A DNA stretch of 64,000 bases, taken from positions 124,001 to 188,000 of the forward strand of contig JAPEVF010000014.1 of NCBI GenBank assembly GCA_029747585.1, given 5' to 3'. The notes below the pieces were generated by a model, which searched no databases, was not told the DNA's origin, and saw only the letters and a list, made by a program, of their open reading frames with translations. The position numbers and the translations under genes were made by a program. Position 1 is the first letter of the stretch; the number at the start of each line of letters is the position of its first letter. Below are positions 56,400 to 64,000 of the stretch, in pieces. The stretch is from Pleurotus djamor (Eukaryota; Basidiomycota; Agaricomycetes; Agaricales; Pleurotaceae).

Positions 56400-59300
56400 C
56401 TAGAGTTCGGATGGATTGGAACCTGAAGCGTCCGAGTTGAAGACCGAAAAGGCAGCCTTGCCATCCGTACGTGCAGCACTGATGCGTGCTGAGGTGTCAG
56501 AAGGAGCCGAAGTAGCGAAAACGCTATCGCTTCGGTCCAGCAAGGCTGCTAAATCCTGGTCGGACAAAACACCCTTCTTTCCTGCCTGCGTGTTGGGCAC
56601 CACGCTGATCTTCTCTCCTTCGAGGGCCATAAGGTCCGCAGCTAGCTCCACCAGACTGAAGGTATTCTTTGAAGAGGTAGATGAAGCGCCAGGCATCTTG
56701 AACTTTCCTACGAATAGCAAGAGGCATCAGAACTAGCTGCAGGGATAGGAAATACGAAAACGCCGGCGGACCTTTGGCAATGACCATGGCTTCAAGTTTC
56801 CGTTTCTCCGTCGCCCGCTGCATGATCTTCTCTTCGATGGTATGAGAGCTGACTAGGCGATATATGAGGACAGGTTTGGTCTGCCCTATTCGATGCGCTC
56901 GGTCTTGAGCTTGGATGTCCATTTGAGGGTTCTTCAGTCATGATGTGAGGGGGGACGGTATGCATCAGAATAAAGACGAACTGACCCAATCTTGATCGTN
57001 AAAAAACGACCGTGTCTGCGGCCGTCAGGTTGATACCCAAGCCACCGGCTCGCGTACTCAAGAGGAAGAGGATCGGCGCGTCTGGGTCATCGCCACCGGT
57101 CTGAAAACGTTCTACTTCTTGTATTCGGTCAGCAGCCGAAGTAGAGCCATCAATGCGACATAAGTTGAGGGATTTCATTTCGACAGCCCAGTCCTATTCG
57201 CGTTTGTGAGCGACATATGGAACGTGAAGTAGATAGTGTTCGAACCTCAATGATATCCAGCATCTTCGTGAATTGGCTGAAAAGGAGGACCTTGTGGCCG
57301 CCAGCAAACAGCCCGTCCAGCAGCCGTTCTAGAACCATCATCTTGCCACTATAATCCACAAGTCGATGGTCAACGACAGGTTGGCGACTGGCTGGATCGG
57401 TTGGCCAATCGAAGAGGAACGGATGGGAGCAGACATTGCGCAGTTGCATGACGGGGTTCTGAAGCTTCAGGTTGTTGACGCGTTGAACTAGGTATCGTGT
57501 AGGTTAGCTCAAGGAAAACCAAAGCAGGGGACAACGCTTACTTGCTGCCTTCATCTCGCGACGTTGTGCGAGGAGCATCATCTCTTTTGCTTCCTTTGTA
57601 TCGTCAAGTTCCACCTTGATTAACCCGCGATCATCTAACATCCCATTTTCGAGCATCTCGAAGTACTCGTCGTCGTCGCCGTCAACATCGTAGCGGGCTT
57701 TGACGGTCTGCCTCCTCGACTTGCGCTTCCTACCAGGAGCCTGGGAGTCCTCCTCCTTGGCGTTACTCTTCTTCACGGGCTTAGAAGATGTCGGTTCCTC
57801 CCCGGGAGCGTTTGCGTCGACCGCTTTTGATTCATCATCGCCAGCTAGTGATGCGAAACCGGAAGCGGCACCACCTTCGGAGATGAGCCAGCTACGTAGG
57901 CTACCGTTGACGACTTGCTCATATAACACCTTCTGCGTTTCCGTCAATGGCGCATACAGAACATACTCTTTCTTGGGAGGGATGCGTCCCCGAGAGGTGC
58001 CAGTACCGTCATCTATAATAAAGGATGTCAAATCGCGCAAATCAACGATATACACGGGTCTGACCTTTGAAAACGTCGGACTTGAGGCGTCTCAGGAGGA
58101 ACGGCTTGAGGATGTCATGGAGCGACGTGATGAGACGGCCAGCCCGTTCAGATCCAATAGCTTTCTCGAGGGTTGGAAGGTTGAACCTAAAGTCAAAATG
58201 AGGGTCTGTCGCAAGCGGAAAGGGAAGACGTCATGCTCACATGTCCTGGAAGGTATCAACGTCCTTAAATATTTCCGGAAGAACGAAATTGAGCAATGAC
58301 CACAACTCCGCGATATTGTTCTAAAACCAGGTTGAAGTCATCCGGGTTGAAGGGTTGGAAATTATGTGACTGACCTGCAAGGGCGTGCCAGTCAGAATCA
58401 TCCTACCACCACCATCGCCACCACCTCCATAACCCAGCTTCTTGATCTCTCTTATGAGACGACAGTCTATGTTCTTCAACCTGTGTCCCTCGTCGACGAC
58501 GATGTAGCCCCATCTATATTGTTCAAGATGTGGACGGTCACGGATAAGAATCTCGTAAGTTGTCACAATGACGGGAAAGACAGGCTTGAGGGTGCTAGTG
58601 GGTAGCGAATCTTCATCCTCCTTAGGACGTTCATCGTCACTCTCTTCTGGACTGACTTTCCGGCGTTTCGCTCCTGATCTGGCTGATCTCCTCGGAACCT
58701 GTTTCGGGTTGGAGGATGCGAAGGAGAGCTTTGTTTGCGTCTCATCAGTCGCCGACTTCTGCGACTTCTTCGTCGCATGGCTGGCACTCCTAGACTTGGC
58801 CGGCTTGCCCTTGCGCTTTCCTCCTCGCTTGACTGGTGCTTTCTGCACCTGGTCATCATCGCTTTCGCCTTCCTCGTCATCTGGGGGTTGTACCATCACA
58901 TTCCGCCGTAGGTCTGCCCGCTCAGCTGGCGACCCATGATACATGCAAACGGGGATCTGAGGTGAAGCTCAGTCTCAAGAACACACGCTAACCGGGGGGA
59001 ATGGACGTACTTCAGGAGCAAACTTCCGAAACTCTTGAACCCAATTGTTCAAAACGCTAAGCGGGCAGACGATGAGAAATGGCCTCTTGTAGTTGCTTTC
59101 GAGTAAATATGCGGCAAATGATATTGTTTGCAAGGTCTTGCCCAAGCCCATTTCATCGCCTATGGAAGCGAAGTGGTTATTCGTTGTGGAAGGAACAGAG
59201 TGGTGGATCACGTACCCAGAATTCCAGCAATCCCGTTCTGATGCAATGCAACCATCCATTGCAAGCCTTCCAGCTGGTGGTTCATCATCTTGGCTCCTGT

Positions 59301-59808
59301 AATAAGCGGCGGTTGAGGAAACACAGGAATATCCGCGTCAGCTTCAGCCAAGCGTTCGTCATCGGCTTCGTCGAGAACTCGTTTCTTTCCCTTCAACTTG
59401 GCAGACTTCTCGCTCTCCTTTCTGGCTTCTTCGCGTCTCTTCCTCTCCTCAGCAACCCTCAGCTTATCTTCTTCCATCCTCTCCGTCAGTATCTTCGAAA
59501 ACAGAGCCGATTTCTCAAGGACACGCGTGAGCTTGTCAAATTGGTCCTGAACTATTTATCAGCGAGCGAGAAGGCATAAGATGCGCAGCACATACATCAG
59601 CAATGGGCTCGACATCCTCTGTCGTATTTTCAATAGTGATAGGGACCACCATCTCGGAGTCGTCATCAGGCTCCGACACTAAGACGCTTTGGCAACGACT
59701 TGAAGGCGGCGAGTAGGCTGAGCTGGGTGCCGTACTTGAGCACCTAGACGGAGAGTTCGGGGAGTTCATCCTGGACGGAGACGTTGAGCGCGACGCTGAG
59801 TCCCTCAT
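56400..59808 (-). CDS. LSH/HELLS (Irc5)-type Snf2 chromatin remodeller
   Basis: A multi-exon gene from ATG 59808 (MRDSASRS; an in-frame ATG at 59946 is less likely) to 56400. Order of motifs: Ser/Pro-rich N-terminus; Lys/Glu-rich helix; [22 protein letters not shown]; motif [13 protein letters not shown]; motif Ia [13 protein letters not shown]; a long Lys/Ser-rich insertion (about 58600-58880); [13 protein letters not shown]; motif [35 protein letters not shown]; then helicase C motifs [47 protein letters not shown] and [13 protein letters not shown] in place of DEAH and the RDR..L segment fit the LSH/DDM1/HELLS group, which remodels nucleosomes for DNA methylation and genome stability. The N at 57000 must be dropped to read VVFYDQDW across to [10 protein letters not shown]. 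Confidence 0.88.
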
Positions 59809-60118
59809 CGTGGTGCGGCCAAGTAATAAGGAAAGGAGAAATCGCGACGTGACTGAGTCAACCTCGTCGCGTAAACACCTGCCCTGAATGCACACGTGCC
59901 TCGCGCTAGGGGAAACACCCCCTAACGAGCTAGTTCCTCCTGTCATGCCTAAAAAATGGGACTAACACAGGAACTATCTCTTCGTTTGCTTTAGTGCGCT
60001 TTCATGCTGGTTTTTGGTTACTAATAAACTCTGGTCTGCTCGGTAGAATGGTTTCCTCTCCCCCTCATCATCGTCTCGTACGACCGTGAGTTATCCGCCA
60101 ACTCACAGGCGACGAACG

Positions 60119-61285
60119 ATGTCCAGATACCCAACGTACTCGTATACGTACTCCCCTCAGCCGGCTGCTTTGAGCTCTGTGGACTTCTACAACCAATTCC
60201 TCCACGACAATGACTCCACCGCATCCGTCAATCACCCCAAGACGAGTCCATATCCTTCGCCGAACCCACCGCCTTACGTTCCCAAGCGCATGAACTCCAC
60301 TACCAAGGTCGGACAGGACGCACCCACAGTAGTCGAGGATGAGAAAGCCGCAGCAAAAATGCAAGATATCCCGATCAATTCGCCCGCTATCCAAGCTCGG
60401 CTCCCTGCTCACTACCGTCATAATGACTTCGAATGCCAGCATGGACATCGTCGTGACGGAGGGGATGGTGGAATCTGTCCGTACATGTTCCCCTCTAACC
60501 TCTCATTCGATCCTCGTCAAGGTCACTCCGAATACGACCACTCTCACGACCATGAAGCCGATGCCCAGAAACCTTGCCATCGCTCACCTCAAGTCCGCCG
60601 TTTCTTGCTGCCCTTGCTCGTCATGCTCAGCATCGTCGCTGGCATATTCATCCTCAACGCCTGCTTGGTTTCTAGTGGGGCTATTGCTTCATTCGGACAC
60701 TGGGACTGGAAAGGAATTGGTGAATGGAGAGCGGGTGTCACTGATGTGGATGATGGTCTTGTCGGCTCAGATACTGGCGTCGTTACCGTGTACCCCACCC
60801 ACGGAATCCCACGGCCAAATGAAGGAGTGACCTTCCCTGTTCAAAGCCCCTCCTTCTCAAGCAAGGCGCACGGAGTCGACCTTCCACAAATTGGGTCTGT
60901 TGGACAGATACAAGAAACGCCTCTCCGATCTCCTCTCAAGCGGGAAGAGGGCGCCTTCACGAAGCACAAACTATACCTTATCGTCATCTTCGTGGGCTTG
61001 TTTGTCGTGATCATCTTGGGTATTATGCTTTCTGCTTGGTGCTGCCGAAGTGAGTAAATTCTTACGGCGCTTAGATCGGTGACACTGCGCTGACAACATG
61101 CTCAGGTGCATTTGAGAACCCCTGCTGCTGTCCGTGTTACTGTTGTGCTTGCTGTGGTGGTCTCGGTACGTGCGCGAGTTAGTTCTCTTGCTCACACAAC
61201 TGATGTAAATCAATGAATAGTATGCCTCGAATGTATCGGATGCGGCTTATGCTGTGAAGGTATACAAGAACTTGGAGAAGATTAA
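60119..61285 (+). CDS. Membrane protein with cysteine-rich C-terminal tail
   Basis: Exons 60119-61049, 61106-61165 and 61221-61285 join to 1056 nt, 351 residues. The N-terminal 160 residues are Pro/Tyr/His-rich and disordered (SPYPSPNPPPYVPKR). A first membrane segment, FLLPLLVMLSIVAGIFILNA, is followed by about 110 polar residues and a second, LYLIVIFVGLFVVIILGIML. After it comes AWCCRS and a tail with fifteen more cysteines in about 30 residues (NPCCCPCYCCACCGGL then CLECIGCGLCCEG), encoded by two tiny exons. Such tails occur in CYSTM-like and metal-binding or palmitoylated membrane proteins. I do not recognise a named family. It lies 0.3 kb from the divergent Snf2 gene. Confidence 0.75.
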
Positions 61286-61532
61286 TGATCGCCCAGCCAC
61301 GGCTGACAGTCATATATACCCTACTTTTTCAATCCTCGAGGCAGCTAGCTCACTATGTAAATACACTATACTCCTTCTCTCTTTTCAACCACATCTGGGC
61401 TGAAAGGAGAAAACGCGTGTCGGGGCTTCGTTTCACAAGGCATGCCTTTCTCCTATTTGATCCCTATTTATCTAGGGATGCGCGTTCGCAGCTTCCAAGA
61501 CGGCCAAGCACCGTCATTCCGTAACCACCAAC

Positions 61533-63403
61533 ATGCGTTTCTTTCCAATACGCTCGTCTAAGCCCGCAAAACAAAAAAGCCGAAGTGGATCTCTCGCTTT
61601 ACCAGCACAATCACAGCCATCATCATCCATCCCTCTAGAAGCAAGCTCTCCGCAGCGGTCTCCAATGAAGGATCTACCCGACGACATCTGGTTAGCCATA
61701 CTGGCTCATATCCCCAGACGTAAACGTTACAAGCTCATTGGATTGAGTCGCTTTCTCTTCGAGAACCACCTGGATCAAGTATACAAGGAGGTAAACTTGA
61801 ATATCATTAGCTTATCCGAGAGAACCGCAGCGATTTTGTAAGTAACTTCGCCAACGCGAGGTCTCATTTGCGCCTGTGGTTCTTACTGTGGTCCGGATGA
61901 CTATTCGAGCCAGGAATCCCACTATTGCTAGATGGATCAAGCGGTTATCTATCGAAATCTGCCATATCGACGCCCTGGAACACTTCTTTCAGTCTGCTTC
62001 CAGCACTGTAGGCTCAGCAGAGCCGAAGCCAAGGACATCATCTGAGGACACCGGCCCCCATCCTCTCTTACAAAGTCAGTGCGGAATTTCTATCCGTTCA
62101 TCTTTCGTATTCAACGCCAATTTGTCTTCGGATGAAACCGTAGCGATCTTCCCAAATCTCCGCGACGGCTTCGATGAGCTCAGAATACAATGTGAATGTG
62201 ACGACTTCAAGGATCTACGCCCTTCGCCTACAATAGACTCGATGTTCTCCCTCATGAAGCCCCGATCTCTCGTCCTTCATATTCCACCATCGACAGCTCC
62301 TGTCGTCCTGCGTATCTTCCAGACAACAGCCACAAATGACCACCGAGAAGTAAAGGAACTCTCCGTCTCCTTTCCACGATGGCGTATCAGTGGCAAAGAC
62401 GCAACACCACACAACTCTGACTTGATCGTCAACATGATTCAAAGCTTTCCACAACTTACGAAATTAACCGTCATGGATCAACTTGGCTACCCTCGTATAG
62501 ATTCCCTCCTTTCCCAGATACGTGAGCAGTAGTATCCGTCCGTGTTCTTCAATATTTACCCGTACGCTCACAGTCGCTTTATGTCACAGAGCACATACCA
62601 CATTTAACTACGGCGGTCGTTCAGACGAGACCGCCATTGGATTGGTCAACGCTTGGTCTAGCCATCGCGACCTTCCTGCAAGAAAACACAGCGATACGAG
62701 ACCTCGAGGTCGATATATGTACCGGAGGACCAGCGATTTTCTCGGCCAAAGGGAACGACGGCTGGGAATTCCTTGACGCACTCGCTCCCGTCAAATCCCT
62801 CACCATCAATCCCTTCATCAACACAACCCCTTCAGTAAACACCTCTGCTCTATCTCATTGCTTAACGAGCTATCAGCTCACCAAGCTCGTCGTCCTCGAG
62901 ATGAACTTTGGAGAAGTAGAGCTCAGGCAGGTTTTCGGAGACGCAGAGTTGGTTTATTTGAGGGAGCTTGAGTTGAGGCTGAAGACAATCGACCGTCAAT
63001 CGATAGAGACCCTCAGCAAAAGGGCGGTGAGACTGGAAAGGCTAACACTACGAGGCTGGTTCAATGATATGGTATGATCACTACCTTACTACCCCTTGAC
63101 ACCACACTGACTTTAGAGTCCCATCACAAGCCTTCTCTCATAGTAGAGCTATCCGCTACGCCTCTTGAATGGAACTTGAAGGACATCAGCATTGTCACCG
63201 ACGCCCATTTCGCCATGACATTCCGTACATTCTCATTCTATATCATGATGGCCCTCGCCATCTCCGTCCCTAGTATCAGTCAATTCGAGGGGTCTCCGGA
63301 GCGATACAACGCCATGCGATGGGGAAATGATTACATCGCGTTGCGAAAGGGGTTCGAGCAGCTTTGCCCGCGAAATCCACTATACTCTGCTCAACTCGGC
63401 TGA
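61533..63403 (+). CDS. F-box/LRR protein of a different subfamily
   Basis: Exons 61533-61837, 61914-62521, 62590-63071 and 63119-63403 join to 1680 nt, 559 residues. After a Ser/Pro-rich leader the F-box is MKDLPDDIWLAILAHIPRRKRYKLIGLSRFLFENHL. The rest is leucine-rich: WIKRLSIEICHIDALEHFF, IVNMIQSFPQLTKLTVMDQL, LGLAIATFLQENTAIRDLEV, and LVYLRELELRLKTI. It lacks the N-terminal AAQQAID helix and the FWSAIP motif of the minus-strand cluster, so it is a separate subfamily. F-box proteins bind Skp1 and present targets to SCF ligases. The acceptor at 61911-61913 was chosen because it alone keeps the frame (AAIL|NPTIARW). No break is seen. Confidence 0.8.
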
Positions 63404-63549
63404 TTCAGTCTGGGGCCTGGAATTGTGATGTTTCCAAGGCTGCTTAGAATTACTTCGACAGTGGATAGCAACAATAAATATACAAAGCATGACACAGCAG
63501 GACGAATACGACAGACAAAACAAATAACCAAACGTCCGCTTTCAGTCGG

Positions 63550-64000
63550 TCATGAAAAAACAGCAAGAACAGTCTCCCAAAGCTTCTTCCCAGACTCTTC
63601 ACAATATCCAATCAACTTCTGTTCACAAGTGTCGCACATCATTGGCCATCGCGCTTCCTTCACCTGCGCCAACAGTGCCGTCCAATCCTCCACGGGCGTA
63701 CACATAAAATTAGCATCCCTCTGCAACACAGGTAACGCCCTCTCCACCCATTGCATCACGAAATGCGTCCGACACATCGGGATGGGCAGATGCCTTGGTG
63801 GTTCAGCGAGTTTCGCATGCAATGAACGCAACTTTGTTATCCCTACTACGAATCGTTCCATTTCCGAGGTATTGAGAGGGGCCAGGTGATACCCTGTCGA
63901 GGCAGGGTCTTCACCGAATTGCCAAGTCCTTGTGCTGAGGTCGTAGAAGAGAGGCGCTAGAAGCGAGGAAGGAGTGTAGTTGCAGTCTCTGAGAAGCGCA
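63550..64000 (-). CDS. Unidentified protein, N-terminal part outside window
   Basis: A minus-strand frame is open from the right edge to a stop at 63550. The visible C-terminal part begins LLRDCNYTPSSLLAPLFYDL, then has MERFVVGITKLRSLHAKLAE and CRTHFVMQWVERALPVLQ, and ends in a CDTC pair followed by an aromatic, basic helix (KKLWETVLAVFS). A C-x2-C before a (R/K)xxxW..L..F end resembles the C-termini of some basidiomycete BTB/POZ-like proteins, but no BTB fold is in view, so I do not assign one. Convergent with the F-box gene at 61.5-63.4 kb. Confidence 0.55.
   Translation of the reverse strand, partial: ALLRDCNYTPSSLLAPLFYDLSTRTWQFGEDPASTGYHLAPLNTSEMERFVVGITKLRSLHAKLAEPPRHLPIPMCRTHFVMQWVERALPVLQRDANFMCTPVEDWTALLAQVKEARWPMMCDTCEQKLIGYCEESGKKLWETVLAVFS

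Noticed and set aside
57700..58299. 199-codon plus-strand open frame opposite the Snf2 gene
   Set aside because: It runs antisense to coding exons and an intron of the remodeller and has no recognisable domain; it is a shadow of the real gene.
59809..59946. Upstream in-frame ATG at 59946 as the Snf2 start
   Set aside because: The added 46 residues have no low-complexity Ser/Pro character like the rest of the N-terminus and look like translated leader; ATG 59808 is preferred, though not proven.
1..64000. tRNA, rRNA or CRISPR features
   Set aside because: I saw no cloverleaf-like sequence, rRNA segment or spaced direct-repeat array. A tRNA scan was not possible, so a tRNA could have been missed.

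Overview
The window reads as nuclear DNA of a filamentous basidiomycete, most likely a wood- or litter-decaying Agaricomycete. The genes carry many 45-65 nt GT..AG introns. Families typical of Agaricomycetes are present: Plavaka transposase, DUF6532, F-box/LRR expansions, AA9 cellulose-active monooxygenases, multi-exon P450s and a lineage-expanded SET family. All exon models below were joined by hand from splice signals and reading frame, and were checked by whether the joined length is a multiple of three wherever that is stated.

Layout. 1-13.6 kb: a cluster of minus-strand F-box-like genes (one cut by the left edge, one intact, three truncated or decayed). It is interrupted at 4.9-10.5 kb by an apparently intact Plavaka transposase gene and a head-to-head DUF6532 gene. 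13.8-20.7 kb: a hydrophilic, disordered protein with a decayed duplicate behind it, two tandem AA9 LPMO genes with the same exon plan, and a second small hydrophilic protein sharing the first one's C-terminal motif. 20.7-24.4 kb holds no gene I can support. 24.4-29.2 kb: an intact 12-exon P450, a G-domain protein with a homopolymer frameshift, and a GNAT acetyltransferase with a relic copy. 29.3-52.2 kb: five intact SET-domain genes and two SET relics, interspersed with a crinkler-like NTPase, a broken F-box gene, a small secreted cysteine-rich protein, an old-yellow-enzyme homologue with a changed active-site motif, and a coiled-coil protein. 52.8-55.8 kb: two tandem ankyrin-MYND proteins. 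56.4-64 kb: an LSH/HELLS-type Snf2 remodeller, a membrane protein with a cysteine-rich tail, a different F-box/LRR gene, and a gene cut by the right edge.

How it fits together. Most of the window is accessory sequence made by tandem duplication and decay: F-box, SET, MYND-ankyrin, AA9 and the disordered proteins all occur as intact copies next to relics. The AA9 pair and P450 suggest plant-biomass degradation and oxidative metabolism. The F-box, SET, MYND and Snf2 genes suggest ubiquitin, protein-methylation and chromatin functions.

Sequence quality matters. Seven single N bases occur, six of them next to homopolymers. In three genes deleting the N restores the frame exactly, so several apparent breaks look like base-calling artefacts.
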